This document shows, piece after piece, positions 44,059 to 52,970 of a stretch of DNA of 54,139 nucleotides. The position numbers were made by a program, and so were the translations under genes. Numbering within the stretch: the first letter of the stretch is position 1; each line of letters opens with the position of its first letter. The stretch spans positions 1-54,139 of the forward strand of contig CAKRYE010000006.1 in the NCBI GenBank assembly GCA_934426285.1. The letters run 5' to 3'. The stretch comes from an uncultured Blautia sp. GTDB lineage: Bacteria; Bacillota; Clostridia; Lachnospirales; Lachnospiraceae. The notes beneath the pieces are model-generated. The model was not told where the DNA came from and did no database searches. It saw only the letters and a program-made list of their open reading frames with translations.

Positions 44059-44523
44059 ATGAGCAGACGGGAAGAGTATGAGAAAAGAGCAGAAGAGCTT
44101 CTGGCGCCGATTGTGGAGCAGAATGAATTTGAACTGGTGGATGTGGAATATGTAAAGGAAGCCGGAAACTGGTATCTGAGAGGATATATCGACAAACCGG
44201 GTGGGATCACGGTGAATGACTGTGAAACAGTAAGCAGAGCTTTCAGTGATAAGCTGGATGAGAATGATTTTATTGAAGACAGCTATATCATGGAGATCAG
44301 TTCTCCGGGGCTGGACAGACCGCTGAAAAAAGAAAAAGATTTTCAGAGAAACATGGGAAAACTGGTGGAGGTCCGTACCTACCGGCCAATTGAGAAACAA
44401 AAAGAGTTCTGCGGTATATTGACCGCGTTTGACAGTAACAGTGTGACAATCGATGAAGATGGCACAGAGCGCACATTTGAGAAAAAGGATATCGCTCTGA
44501 TACGTCAGGCAATTGAGTTTTAG
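44059..44523 (+). CDS. rimP: Ribosome maturation factor RimP
   Basis: This 154-aa protein acts in 30S subunit maturation. An N-terminal alpha/beta domain (EFELVDVEYVKEAGNWYL, about 26-43; DYIDKPGGI-type turn; VSRAFSDKLDE, about 66-76; MEISSPGLDRPL, about 86-97) is followed by a C-terminal SH3-like domain (about 100-154). ATG 44059 follows AGGTGGG. It is the first gene of the large transcription/translation operon, 27 bases before nusA. Confidence 0.96.
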   Translation: MSRREEYEKRAEELLAPIVEQNEFELVDVEYVKEAGNWYLRGYIDKPGGITVNDCETVSRAFSDKLDENDFIEDSYIMEISSPGLDRPLKKEKDFQRNMGKLVEVRTYRPIEKQKEFCGILTAFDSNSVTIDEDGTERTFEKKDIALIRQAIEF

Positions 44524-44550
44524 TGATAAATTCGGGAGGATAAGAAAAAA

Positions 44551-45723
44551 ATGAACAAAGAATTAATGGAGGCGCTGGATATCCTGGAAAAGGAAAAAAA
44601 TATCAGCAAGGATACATTGCTGGAGGCAATTGAACAGTCTCTGATCCAGGCTTGCAAGAACCATTTTGGCAAAGCGGACAATGTACATGTGACCATTAAT
44701 CCGGAAACCTGTGATTTTGCTGTATATGCAGAGCGAAATGTTGTGGAATATGTGGAAGACCCGGCATTGGAAATTTCTCTGACAGATGCTCAGAAAATCA
44801 CATCCAGAGCAGAAATCGGCGGGATCGTCCAGGTTCCCATCCAGTCTAAGGAATTCGGACGAATTGCAACACAGAATGCCAAAAACGTAATTCTGCAGAA
44901 AATCCGTGAGGAAGAGCGCAGAGTACTGTATGATGAATATCATGGAATTGAAAAAGAAGTGGTAACAGGTATTGTGCAGCGTGTGATGGGTAAGAATGTA
45001 AGCATTAATCTGGGTAAGGTAGATGCTGTTTTAAGCGAAAACGAACAGGTTAAGAGTGAGCATTTCAAACCTACAGAGAGAATCAAACTGTATATCCTGG
45101 AAGTTAAGGATACACCGAAGGGACCTCGTATTCTGGTATCCAGAACTCATCCGGAACTGGTAAAAAGACTTTTTGAGTCAGAGGTTGCAGAGGTGAGAGA
45201 TGGTACTGTAGAGATCAAGAGTATTGCCCGCGAAGCTGGTTCCCGTACTAAGATCGCAGTATGGAGCAATGATCCGGATGTAGATCCTGTAGGAGCCTGC
45301 GTAGGTATGAACGGAGCCCGTGTCAATGCTGTGGTAGAAGAACTCCGCGGTGAAAAAATTGATATTATCAATTGGGATGAGAATCCGGCAATTCTTATTG
45401 AGAATGCTTTAAGTCCTGCAAAAGTAATTGCAGTTATGGCAGATCCGGATGATAAAACAGCACTGGTGGTTGTACCGGATTACCAGCTTTCTCTTGCAAT
45501 CGGCAAGGAAGGACAGAATGCGCGTCTGGCAGCAAGACTGACAGGGTTCAAGATTGATATCAAGAGTGAAACCCAGGCAAGAGAGTCCGGCGATTTCTAT
45601 GATTATGATGAGGATGAGGAGTCCGGTGACGAATATGCAGAAAATGCTTCCGAAGCAGAGTCCGGTACTGAAGAGACTTCTGCAGAGGAGCAGGAAGCAG
45701 CAGATCATGAAAACGAAGAGTAA
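44551..45723 (+). CDS. nusA: Transcription factor NusA
   Basis: This 390-aa protein regulates pausing, termination and antitermination. An N-terminal RNA polymerase-binding domain (about 1-125) is followed by an S1 domain (about 130-200; [16 protein letters not shown]), KH1 (about 225-290; [21 protein letters not shown]) and KH2 (about 295-350; [21 protein letters not shown]). The last 40 residues are an acidic tail rich in Glu, Asp and Ser. It overlaps ylxR by 17 bases. Confidence 0.97.
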   Translation: MNKELMEALDILEKEKNISKDTLLEAIEQSLIQACKNHFGKADNVHVTINPETCDFAVYAERNVVEYVEDPALEISLTDAQKITSRAEIGGIVQVPIQSKEFGRIATQNAKNVILQKIREEERRVLYDEYHGIEKEVVTGIVQRVMGKNVSINLGKVDAVLSENEQVKSEHFKPTERIKLYILEVKDTPKGPRILVSRTHPELVKRLFESEVAEVRDGTVEIKSIAREAGSRTKIAVWSNDPDVDPVGACVGMNGARVNAVVEELRGEKIDIINWDENPAILIENALSPAKVIAVMADPDDKTALVVVPDYQLSLAIGKEGQNARLAARLTGFKIDIKSETQARESGDFYDYDEDEESGDEYAENASEAESGTEETSAEEQEAADHENEE

Positions 45724-45982
45724 GATTCCTATGCGCCAATGTACAGGCTGCAGGGAAATGAAAAGTAAAAAAGAAATGATAAGAGTCCTGAAGACTACAG
45801 AGGATGAAATTGTACTGGATACTACCGGGAAGAAAAACGGTAGAGGTGCTTACCTGTGTTTCTCCAGGGACTGTCTGGAAAAGGCAATGAAAAATCATGG
45901 CCTGGAGCGTTCTTTGAAGGCAGGGATTCCGGACGAAGTATATGAGCGACTGAAAAAGGAGCTGGAGGATATTGAAAAATAA
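45707..45982 (+). CDS. ylxR: YlxR/RnpM-type RNA-binding protein (DUF448)
   Basis: This 91-aa protein has the family signature PMRQCTGCREMKSKKEMIRV (residues about 8-27) and GRGAYLC (about 47-53). The family is nucleic-acid binding; B. subtilis YlxR has been linked to RNase P activity and to gene regulation. ATG 45707 lies inside the end of nusA, giving a coupled overlap. It overlaps the next gene by 11 bases. Confidence 0.93.
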   Translation: MKTKSKIPMRQCTGCREMKSKKEMIRVLKTTEDEIVLDTTGKKNGRGAYLCFSRDCLEKAMKNHGLERSLKAGIPDEVYERLKKELEDIEK

Positions 45983-46271
45983 CAGAGTACTGTCACTGAT
46001 AGGGCTGGCTACCAAAGCAGGCAAGACTGTAAGCGGTGAATTTTCCACTGAGAAATCAGTAAAAACAGGAAAGGGACTGCTGGTTATTGTAGCTGAGGAT
46101 GCATCAGAGAATACCAAGAAGAAATTCCGAAACATGTGCAGCTTTTATGAAGTTCCGATTTCTTTTTATTCAGATAAAGAGAGCCTTGGCAGGGCAATGG
46201 GAAAGGAATTCCGTGCCTGCCTGGCTGTCCAGGATGAAAACTTTGCGAAAGCAATCATGAAGGAGGTATAG
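45972..46271 (+). CDS. ylxQ: L7Ae-family ribosomal-like protein YlxQ
   Basis: This 99-aa protein of the L7Ae/L30e/Gadd45 fold has VLSLIGLATKAGKTVSGE (about 6-23) and LLVIVAEDASENTKKKF (about 36-52). Members bind kink-turn RNAs. It starts with TTG at 45972, overlapping ylxR; GGAGG is close upstream (45964-45968) and AAAGGAG slightly farther. The next gene, infB, starts three bases after its stop. Confidence 0.9.
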   Translation: MKNNRVLSLIGLATKAGKTVSGEFSTEKSVKTGKGLLVIVAEDASENTKKKFRNMCSFYEVPISFYSDKESLGRAMGKEFRACLAVQDENFAKAIMKEV

Positions 46272-46274
46272 CAA

Positions 46275-49016
46275 TTGTCAAAATTGCAGGCACATGAGCT
46301 GGCCAAAGGGCTTGGAAGACAGAACAAAGAAGTAACAGAAATAGATAAATATAATAGGGGAAAGGAGCATATTGCGAAATTGGATACTCCCAAAACAGAA
46401 GAAAAGGTTGTAACAGCAAATCTTGAAGGAGAAAAGGCTGAAACACCTAAAAAGAAAAAGAATATTATCCGTGTTTATCATGCACAGAATGCAAGCGACG
46501 GAGGAAAAACAAGAAAGAAAACAGGAAAGCCTGCAGCTGAAAAAACAGCAGAGGCACCAAAGGCAAATGAGACAGTAAAACCAGCTGTGACAAAATCAGC
46601 AGAAACTCAGTCTCCACGTCAGACAACTTCAGACCGTGCAGGTGCCGGCAGCAGAGGATCCCGACAGGGAGATGGCCAGAACCGTCAGGGTGGTCGTTTC
46701 CAGGGCGAAGGCCGTCCACAGGGAAACCGCTTTGGCCAGGGAAGAGGCCAGGGAGATGGCCAGAACCGCCAGGGCGGTCGCCCACAGGGAGATGGAAGAA
46801 GCCAGGGAGGCAGATTTGGCCAGGGCCGTTCACAGGGAGATGGTCAGAACCGTCAGGGTGGTCGCTTCCAGGGTGAAGGCCGTCCACAGGGAAATCGTTT
46901 TGGCCAGGGAAGAGGCCAGGGAGATGGCCAGAACCGCCAGGGCGGTCGCCCACAGGGAGATGGAAGAAGCCAGGGAGGCAGATTTGGCCAGGGCAGACCA
47001 CAGGGCGAAGGCCGTCCGCAGGGACAGCGCCAGAATACCAGAAAGAATGATGACATGGTATTTGCACCTGAACTGACCAAGACTTCCAAGGACAGCAAGA
47101 GAGAGCGTGACAGAGAGAATAAAAATAAGAAAAAAGAATTCGATAAGAGCCAGAACAATGGTGGACGCAGACCAAATCAGGGAGGCTTTAACAAGAATTC
47201 CAGATTACCGAAGGCACTGCAGAAGCCGGCTCCTCAGCCAAAACAGGAAGAGAAGAAACCAGAGGTTAAGGAGATTACCCTTCCGGAGAAGATGACCATC
47301 CGCGAACTGGCAGAAGCAATGAAAATGCAGCCTTCAGCCATCGTAAAGAAGCTTTTCATGCAGGGTATGATGGTTACTGTGAACCATGAGATCGATTTTG
47401 AAAAAGCTCAGGAAATTGCTCTGGAATATGATATTGTTGCAGAACCGGAAGAGAAGGTGGATGTGATCGGAGAGCTTCTGAAAGAAGAAGAAGAGGATGA
47501 ATCCAAGATGGTTCCAAGACCACCGGTTGTCTGTGTTATGGGTCACGTTGACCATGGTAAGACATCTCTTCTGGATGCTATCCGTAAAACAAATGTAACC
47601 AGAGGTGAGGCTGGTGGTATTACACAGCATATCGGTGCTTCTGTGGTAGAGATCAACGGAGAGAAGATTACTTTCCTGGATACTCCAGGACATGAAGCAT
47701 TTACTGCAATGCGTATGCGTGGTGCTAATTCTACAGATATTGCAGTTCTGGTTGTTGCAGCGGACGATGGTGTAATGCCTCAGACAGTAGAGGCTATCAG
47801 CCATGCAAAAGCAGCAGGTGTTGAGATCATTGTTGCTATTAACAAGATTGATAAACCAAGTGCCAATATTGAACGTGTAAAACAGGAACTTTCTGAATAT
47901 GAGCTGATTCCGGAAGACTGGGGCGGAAGTACAATTTTTGTACCTGTTTCCGCACATACAGGAGAGGGAATTGATACCCTTCTTGAAATGATCCTGCTTA
48001 CAGCAGAGGTATGTGAGCTGAAAGCAAATCCAAACCGTGCAGCCAGAGGTCTGGTTATTGAAGCACAGCTTGACAAAGGAAAGGGTCCTGTTGCTACAAT
48101 TCTTGTACAGAAGGGAACTCTTCATGTAGGAGACTTCATCGCAGCAGGAGCATGCAGCGGTAAGGTACGTGCAATGATGGATGACAGGGGACGCCGTATT
48201 AAACAGGCTGGTCCTTCCACACCGGTAGAGATTCTGGGTCTTGGTGATGTTCCAAATGCCGGCGAGATTCTGCTGTCCTTTGACAGTGACAAAGAGGCGA
48301 AGAATTTTGCAGGAGCATTCGTATCAGAAAACAAGAACCGTCTGCTGGAGGAGACAAAGGGTAAACTGTCTCTGGATAATCTCTTTGATCAGATTCAGGC
48401 AAGTGACCTGAAAGAACTGCCGCTTATTGTAAAGGCTGATGTGCAGGGTTCTGTAGAGGCTGTAAAACAGAGTCTGACCAAGCTTTCCAATGAGGAAGTG
48501 GTTGTCAAAGTTATCCATGGTGGAGTTGGTGCCATCAATGAATCAGATGTTAGTCTTGCGGCTACATCTAATGCGATCATCATCGGCTTTAATGTCCGTC
48601 CTGATACTACAGCGAAACAGCTGGCAGAGCAGGAGGGTGTAGATCTCCGTCTGTACAGAGTTATCTATCAGGCAATCGAGGATGTGGAAGCTGCTATGAA
48701 GGGTATGCTGGATCCTGTATTTGAGGAGAAAGTAATTGGTCATGCAGAGGTTCGCCAGCTGTTCAAGGCATCTGGAGTTGGTACAATTGCAGGAAGCTAT
48801 ATTCTGGATGGTGTTTTCCAGAGAAACTGTAAGGTTCGTATTTCCAGAGAAGGAGAGCAGATCTTCGAGGGAGAACTTGCATCTCTGAAGAGATTTAAGG
48901 ACGATGTAAAAGAAGTTAAGACGGGCTATGAATGTGGTCTTGTATTTGACGGCTTTAATGATGTAAAAGAAGAAGATAAGGTAGAGGCCTATATTATGGT
49001 AGAGGTACCAAGATAG
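46275..49016 (+). CDS. infB: Translation initiation factor IF-2
   Basis: This 913-aa GTPase delivers initiator tRNA to the ribosome. A short N-terminal IF2N motif ([13 protein letters not shown]) is followed by a long Lys/Glu-rich then Gly/Arg/Gln-rich linker (about 50-300), a second IF2N ([20 protein letters not shown], about 338-357), and the G domain with G1 GHVDHGKT at 423, DTPGHEAF and NKID. Domains II-IV follow, ending in the fMet-tRNA-binding C2 domain. The start is TTG 46275, eight bases after AGGAGG. The linker repeats are unusual and listed separately. Confidence 0.97.
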   Translation: MSKLQAHELAKGLGRQNKEVTEIDKYNRGKEHIAKLDTPKTEEKVVTANLEGEKAETPKKKKNIIRVYHAQNASDGGKTRKKTGKPAAEKTAEAPKANETVKPAVTKSAETQSPRQTTSDRAGAGSRGSRQGDGQNRQGGRFQGEGRPQGNRFGQGRGQGDGQNRQGGRPQGDGRSQGGRFGQGRSQGDGQNRQGGRFQGEGRPQGNRFGQGRGQGDGQNRQGGRPQGDGRSQGGRFGQGRPQGEGRPQGQRQNTRKNDDMVFAPELTKTSKDSKRERDRENKNKKKEFDKSQNNGGRRPNQGGFNKNSRLPKALQKPAPQPKQEEKKPEVKEITLPEKMTIRELAEAMKMQPSAIVKKLFMQGMMVTVNHEIDFEKAQEIALEYDIVAEPEEKVDVIGELLKEEEEDESKMVPRPPVVCVMGHVDHGKTSLLDAIRKTNVTRGEAGGITQHIGASVVEINGEKITFLDTPGHEAFTAMRMRGANSTDIAVLVVAADDGVMPQTVEAISHAKAAGVEIIVAINKIDKPSANIERVKQELSEYELIPEDWGGSTIFVPVSAHTGEGIDTLLEMILLTAEVCELKANPNRAARGLVIEAQLDKGKGPVATILVQKGTLHVGDFIAAGACSGKVRAMMDDRGRRIKQAGPSTPVEILGLGDVPNAGEILLSFDSDKEAKNFAGAFVSENKNRLLEETKGKLSLDNLFDQIQASDLKELPLIVKADVQGSVEAVKQSLTKLSNEEVVVKVIHGGVGAINESDVSLAATSNAIIIGFNVRPDTTAKQLAEQEGVDLRLYRVIYQAIEDVEAAMKGMLDPVFEEKVIGHAEVRQLFKASGVGTIAGSYILDGVFQRNCKVRISREGEQIFEGELASLKRFKDDVKEVKTGYECGLVFDGFNDVKEEDKVEAYIMVEVPR
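46667..47002 (+). repeat. Higher-order repeat in the IF-2 linker (84-bp units, ABAB)
   Basis: Four 84-bp units start at 46667, 46751, 46835 and 46919. Each encodes 28 residues starting [10 protein letters not shown]; units 1 and 3 continue [14 protein letters not shown], units 2 and 4 [14 protein letters not shown]. Thus two 168-bp copies lie in tandem, followed by a partial unit. The DNA copies are almost identical, which points to recent duplication. Confidence 0.9.
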
Positions 49017-49027
49017 GTATCAGTATA

Positions 49028-49051
49028 CAGCCGGATAGAAATGTCCGGCTG
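49028..49051 (+). repeat. Intercistronic hairpin between infB and rbfA
   Basis: CAGCCGGA (49028-49035) and TCCGGCTG (49044-49051) form a perfect 8-bp stem without a following T run; possibly an mRNA processing or stability element. Confidence 0.55.
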
Positions 49052-49074
49052 ATAAAATAGGAGTGAATATCTGA

Positions 49075-49485
49075 ATGCGAAAAAACAGTATTAAGAATAC
49101 AAGGATCAATGGTGAGGTTCAGAAAGAGCTGAGCACCATCATCCGTAATGAGATCAAGGACCCGCGTATTCATCCCATGACTTCTGTCATGGCTGTGGAA
49201 GTGGCTCCTGATCTGAAAACCTGTAAGGCATACATTAGTGTGCTTGGGGAAAAAGAAGCAAAAGAAGCAACGATCAAAGGATTAAAAAGTGCAGAAGGCT
49301 ATATCCGACGTCAGCTTGCTCATAATATGAATCTGAGAAATACGCCGGAGATTCGTTTCATCCTGGATGAGTCCATTGAATATGGTGTGACCATGTCCAA
49401 ATTGATCGATGATATTGCAAAGAAAGATCAGTCTCACAGACAGGAAGCTGATATTGATGATTTCCAGGATGAGGAAGAAATTTGA
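49075..49485 (+). CDS. rbfA: Ribosome-binding factor A
   Basis: This 136-aa KH-fold protein binds the 30S subunit and helps 16S rRNA 5'-end maturation. Motifs: INGEVQKELSTIIRNEIKDPRI (residues about 11-32, split in the family as the first helix), TSVMAVEVAPDLKTCKAYISV, and RRQLAHNMNLRNTPEIRFILDES near the C terminus. An acidic tail (DIDDFQDEEE) ends it. GGAG precedes the ATG by about ten bases; nrnA starts 12 bases after the stop. Confidence 0.96.
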   Translation: MRKNSIKNTRINGEVQKELSTIIRNEIKDPRIHPMTSVMAVEVAPDLKTCKAYISVLGEKEAKEATIKGLKSAEGYIRRQLAHNMNLRNTPEIRFILDESIEYGVTMSKLIDDIAKKDQSHRQEADIDDFQDEEEI

Positions 49486-49497
49486 GAGGTTAAATAT

Positions 49498-50460
49498 ATG
49501 AAAAATATTGCGGAGATACTGGATGGTGTGAAAACAATGGGAATCGGCGGACATGTTCGTCCGGACGGTGACTGTGTCGGTTCCTGTATGGCATTATATT
49601 TATATGTGAAAACCTACTGGCCGGAGATTCAAGTGGATGTGTATCTGGATCATCCCAAACCAGTTTTTGGCCATATTGACTGCATGGACGAGGTTAAAAT
49701 GGAACTGGATGGTGAGAAGGAATATGACCTTTTTGTTACCTGCGATGTGAGCGCAAAGGACAGACTGGCCATTGCAGCTCCCTATTTTGACTCTGCAAAA
49801 AAGACGGCTTGTATTGATCATCATGTCAGCAATCCTGGATTTGCCCAGATCAATCATATCAGGGGCGAGATAAGTTCGGCCTGTGAGGTGCTGTATGGTC
49901 TGTTGGATCCTGAAAAAATAAATTGCACGATCGCCAAACCAATCTATACAGGAATGGTTCATGATACAGGAGTGTTCCAGTATTCTTCAACTTCTCCGGA
50001 TACCATGCGGATTGCCGGAGAACTGATGAAAACAGGATTTAATTTCAGTAAGATTATTGATGAATCTTTTTATCAGAAAACTTATATCCAGAATCAGGTT
50101 ATGGGACGAGTTCTGGCAGAGAGCATTATGCTTCTGGATGGGAAATGTATTGTTGGCTATCTCAAAAAAAGAGACATGGACTTCTACGGTGTTGACGGTA
50201 AGGATCTGGATGGTATTGTCAGTCAGCTTCGTCTCACTCAGGGTGTGGAGGTTGCTATGTTTATCTATGAGTTTGAGCAGCAGTCCTTCAAGGTTTCTCT
50301 TCGCTCTAACGGAAAAATTGATGTGAGCAGGATTGCAGTATACTTTGGCGGCGGCGGACATATGCGTGCAGCAGGCTGTGATCTGCAGGGATCTGTGTAC
50401 GATGTGATCAATAATGTGACAGAGCAGATATGCAAACAGTTTCAGGAGACAGAGGACTGA
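49498..50460 (+). CDS. nrnA: DHH-family phosphoesterase NrnA
   Basis: This 320-aa bifunctional oligoribonuclease / pAp phosphatase-type protein has the DHH metal motifs HVRPDGDCVGS (about 20-30), CDVSAKDRL (about 82-90), IDHHVSN (about 107-113) and MVHDTGVF (about 153-160). The C-terminal DHHA1 motif is GGGGHMRAAG (about 285-294). It degrades short RNAs and/or pAp. Its stop overlaps the truB start by one base (TGATG), giving coupled translation. Confidence 0.93.
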   Translation: MKNIAEILDGVKTMGIGGHVRPDGDCVGSCMALYLYVKTYWPEIQVDVYLDHPKPVFGHIDCMDEVKMELDGEKEYDLFVTCDVSAKDRLAIAAPYFDSAKKTACIDHHVSNPGFAQINHIRGEISSACEVLYGLLDPEKINCTIAKPIYTGMVHDTGVFQYSSTSPDTMRIAGELMKTGFNFSKIIDESFYQKTYIQNQVMGRVLAESIMLLDGKCIVGYLKKRDMDFYGVDGKDLDGIVSQLRLTQGVEVAMFIYEFEQQSFKVSLRSNGKIDVSRIAVYFGGGGHMRAAGCDLQGSVYDVINNVTEQICKQFQETED

Positions 50461-51344
50461 TGGATGGAATCATAGTGATCCGCAAGGAAAAAGGTTATAC
50501 TTCTCATGATGTTGTGGCAAAATTGAGGGGAATCCTTCATATGAAAAAAATCGGGCACACAGGAACCCTTGACCCGGACGCAGAGGGGGTTCTCCCGGTA
50601 GCACTGGGCAAAGCTACAAAGCTGGTGGATCTGATCACTGATAAAGAGAAAATTTACGAGGCAGTTATGCGCCTTGGAGTAGTAACAGATACACAGGATA
50701 TGACAGGAACTATTCTGTCACAGACGGAACAGATTTCGGTGACTGAGCAGGAGGTAAAAGAAGCAGCGGAATCCTTTCTTGGAGAACAGCTTCAGATTCC
50801 ACCCATGTATTCAGCACTGAAGGTAAATGGGAAAAAACTCTATGAGCTGGCAAGAGAGGGAAAGACTGTGGAGAGAAAGCCACGGCCTGTACACTTTTAT
50901 CAGATTGAAATTCTGGAGATAAATCTGCCGTTAGTGCGGTATCGTGTAGTCTGCAGCAAGGGAACCTATATCCGTACACTGTGCCATGATATGGGAGAGA
51001 AGCTTGGCTGCGGCGCTGCCATGGAATCTCTGGTGCGTACAAAAGTGGGAAAATTTGAATTAAAGGATGCCATTACACTTGCACAGGCAGAGGAAGCTGT
51101 AAAGTCCGAAGCTATACAGGATAAAGTTCTGGGTATAGAAGAAATCCTGGGAGAATATCCCCGAATCTGCTGTAAAGAAGAGGGGGACAGGCTTCTGACT
51201 AATGGGAATCCTCTTCCTCAGGGAGTGGTTTCCGGGTGTGAGAAGAAGGGATGGATCAGAATGTGCAGCAGTGGAGGTGTATTTGCCGGAGTTTATCAAT
51301 GGGATGAAAGGCGGTTTCTATATTTCCCTGTGAAAATGTTTTAA
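50460..51344 (+). CDS. truB: tRNA pseudouridine-55 synthase
   Basis: This 294-aa enzyme converts U55 in the T-loop of tRNA to pseudouridine. The catalytic aspartate is D38 in GHTGTLDPDAEGVLP. KIYEAVMRLGV (about 63-73), PPMYSALKVNGKKLYELAR (about 113-131) and CSKGTYIRTLCHDMGE (about 165-180) follow. The C-terminal PUA-like domain is short. ATG 50460 overlaps the nrnA stop; the in-frame upstream start at 50430 lies within nrnA. Confidence 0.96.
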   Translation: MDGIIVIRKEKGYTSHDVVAKLRGILHMKKIGHTGTLDPDAEGVLPVALGKATKLVDLITDKEKIYEAVMRLGVVTDTQDMTGTILSQTEQISVTEQEVKEAAESFLGEQLQIPPMYSALKVNGKKLYELAREGKTVERKPRPVHFYQIEILEINLPLVRYRVVCSKGTYIRTLCHDMGEKLGCGAAMESLVRTKVGKFELKDAITLAQAEEAVKSEAIQDKVLGIEEILGEYPRICCKEEGDRLLTNGNPLPQGVVSGCEKKGWIRMCSSGGVFAGVYQWDERRFLYFPVKMF

Positions 51345-51380
51345 GGCATTATCCAGACATTACGATAATTAGGAGACACA

Positions 51381-52298
51381 ATGGAATATATAAGAATCGA
51401 GAATGATTTTCCCAGGATTGCCCACAGTGCGGTAACTCTAGGAAAGTTTGACGGCATACATCGCGGGCACAGAAAGCTTGTGGAGAAAATTATCGGACAG
51501 AAGCAGGAGGGAGCACAGGCAGTAGTGCTGGCTCTTGGAAATGCTTCCAGAACTATTCTTACCAAAGAAGAAAGATGTTGCCTGCTGGAGAAGCTGGGCG
51601 TAGATATTCTGCTGGAATGTCCGCTGAATGACCGGATCCGTCATATGAAAGCAGAAAATTTTATAAAAGAAATTCTGGTAGGAGACCTTCAGGCCTCCTA
51701 CGTGGCTGTCGGGGAGGATTTCCGGTTTGGTTTTGAACGAAAAGGAACTCCGCAGATGTTGAAAGAATACGGCAGAAAATATGGCTTTGATGTGGAAATC
51801 CTGCCAAAAGAAATGGATGGACGCAGGAAGATCAGCAGCACTTTTATCCGGGAAGAACTGAGCAGAGGCAATATGGAAAAATTTCATGCTCTTATGGGAA
51901 TGGATTTCTCCGTAGAGGGAGAAGTGGAGCATGGACGTGGAATGGGACATAAATATCTCCTTCCCACAACAAATCTGATTCCTCCTGCGGAGAAGCTGAT
52001 GCCGCCAAACGGTGTCTACATCACAGTTTCGTATTTTAAGGAAAGAACATACCAGGGAATCACCAACATTGGCTATAAACCTACAGTAGGAGGAGAGAAA
52101 TTTCTTGGAGTGGAAACCTATCTGTTTGATTGCCATGAAGATCTCTATGGTCAGTACTGTCGGGTGGATTTTAAAAAATTTCTCAGACCTGAACAGAAAT
52201 TCACATCCCTGGAAGCTTTAAAAAAACAGCTGGAAAGGGATGCAGTCAAAGGTCAGGAATACTTTCGGGAAGAAAAAATATTTCGGGAAGAAAAATAA
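51381..52298 (+). CDS. ribF: Bifunctional riboflavin kinase / FAD synthetase
   Basis: This 305-aa protein makes FMN then FAD. The N-terminal adenylyltransferase domain has GKFDGIHRGHRKL (about 22-34), GEDFRFGFERKG (about 112-123) and ISSTFIREEL (about 154-163). The C-terminal flavokinase domain has GRGMGHKYLLPTTNL (about 188-202), NGVY and GYKPTVGG. Two motifs deviate from usual: the stretch that normally reads F-x-P-H-P before LT is ALGNASRTILT, and GFPTAN is YLLPTTN. It may still be active; the lineage often varies here. It lies 36 bases after truB. Confidence 0.92.
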   Translation: MEYIRIENDFPRIAHSAVTLGKFDGIHRGHRKLVEKIIGQKQEGAQAVVLALGNASRTILTKEERCCLLEKLGVDILLECPLNDRIRHMKAENFIKEILVGDLQASYVAVGEDFRFGFERKGTPQMLKEYGRKYGFDVEILPKEMDGRRKISSTFIREELSRGNMEKFHALMGMDFSVEGEVEHGRGMGHKYLLPTTNLIPPAEKLMPPNGVYITVSYFKERTYQGITNIGYKPTVGGEKFLGVETYLFDCHEDLYGQYCRVDFKKFLRPEQKFTSLEALKKQLERDAVKGQEYFREEKIFREEK

Positions 52299-52306
52299 AA
52301 AAAGAG

Positions 52307-52335
52307 TTTACACACCATGGGCAATGTGCTATACT
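52307..52335 (+). promoter_or_regulatory. Promoter of rpsO
   Basis: TTTACA (52307-52312), a 17-base spacer and TATACT (52330-52335), just after the ribF stop and about 100 bases before the rpsO ATG. Confidence 0.75.
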
Positions 52336-52341
52336 ATCCAA

Positions 52342-52438
52342 GGTGAATTCAGCCCATGTTCAGGGACAGGAAACTCCGACCATCCCTTAATATGTGGCGG
52401 TCCAATCAATAATAATATATAAACAGGAGGAAATCAAA
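52342..52438 (+). promoter_or_regulatory. rpsO leader, possible S15 autoregulatory element
   Basis: A leader of about 97 nt separates the promoter from the rpsO ATG. AGGGA (near 52354) can pair with TCCCT (near 52383), and GGAC/GTCC elements allow alternative stems before the AGGAGG site. S15 leaders that bind S15 are known in several bacterial groups; I cannot match this one to a described class. Confidence 0.4.
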
Positions 52439-52705
52439 ATGATTTCAAAAGAAAAGAAAGCAGCAATCATGAAAGAATATGCAAGAACTGAAGGCGATAC
52501 AGGATCACCAGAGGTACAGGTAGCTATTCTTACAGCAAGAATTCAGGAGCTCACAGAGCATTTACAGAGCAACCACAAAGATCATCATTCCAGAAGAGGT
52601 CTTCTGAAAATGGTAGGTCAGAGACGTGGACTGTTAGCTTACCTGAAGAAAACAGACATCGAAAGATACCGTGCACTGATTGAAAAATTAGGTTTAAGAA
52701 AATAA
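52439..52705 (+). CDS. rpsO: Ribosomal protein S15
   Basis: This 88-aa protein has the S15 signature: [22 protein letters not shown] (residues about 21-42), [20 protein letters not shown] (about 50-69) and the C-terminal Y-x3-I-x-KLGLRK. It binds the central domain of 16S rRNA. ATG 52439 follows AGGAGGAAATCAAA; an in-frame GTG upstream lies in the leader and is not used. A terminator follows. Confidence 0.98.
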   Translation: MISKEKKAAIMKEYARTEGDTGSPEVQVAILTARIQELTEHLQSNHKDHHSRRGLLKMVGQRRGLLAYLKKTDIERYRALIEKLGLRK

Positions 52706-52718
52706 TTAGTATGCGGAA

Positions 52719-52747
52719 GGGGCGGATATACCATCCGCCCCGTTTTT
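52719..52747 (+). terminator. Terminator of rpsO
   Basis: GGGGCGGAT (52719-52727) and ATCCGCCCC (52733-52741) form a GC-rich 9-bp stem with a five-base loop, followed by GTTTTT. Confidence 0.88.
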
Positions 52748-52787
52748 AGTCAGAAAAGCTGTCAGCAGCAGACTTTTCCAGTGAATG

Positions 52788-52893
52788 CAGGAGTTATTTC
52801 CGAGACTACTGAAAAGACTATTTCTATAATAATGCAGAAGATTGCAGGGAAGTTTGTGGTAAAAGTAGTTTTTTCAGTTGTTTCGGACTCCTG
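52788..52893 (+). promoter_or_regulatory. Long hairpin in the pnp leader
   Basis: CAGGAGT (52788-52794) pairs with ACTCCTG (52887-52893). After a five-base bulge, CCGAGACTACTGAAAA (52800-52815) pairs with TTTTCAGTTGTTTCGG (52871-52886) with one G-U and one mismatch, and pairing continues with G-U pairs to about 52830/52857. The whole is a 106-nt extended stem-loop 78 bases before the pnp start, the kind of structure that ribonuclease III cuts in the pnp leader of E. coli. A TATAAT sequence inside it (52825-52830) has no good -35. Confidence 0.65.
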
Positions 52894-52970
52894 TTTCCAT
52901 ACTCATCCTTTAGTAGTGATACAGCCTGGATGAAGAATATAATAATGAATTTATATAAAGGAGAATGAAT

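Noticed and set aside
46465..47175. Long minus-strand frame of 236 codons across the IF-2 linker
   Set aside because: It is a low-complexity shadow of the Gly/Arg/Gln repeat region of infB, without a ribosome binding site.
52825..52830. TATAAT as a pnp promoter
   Set aside because: No acceptable -35 box 16-18 bases upstream, and it lies within the long leader hairpin.
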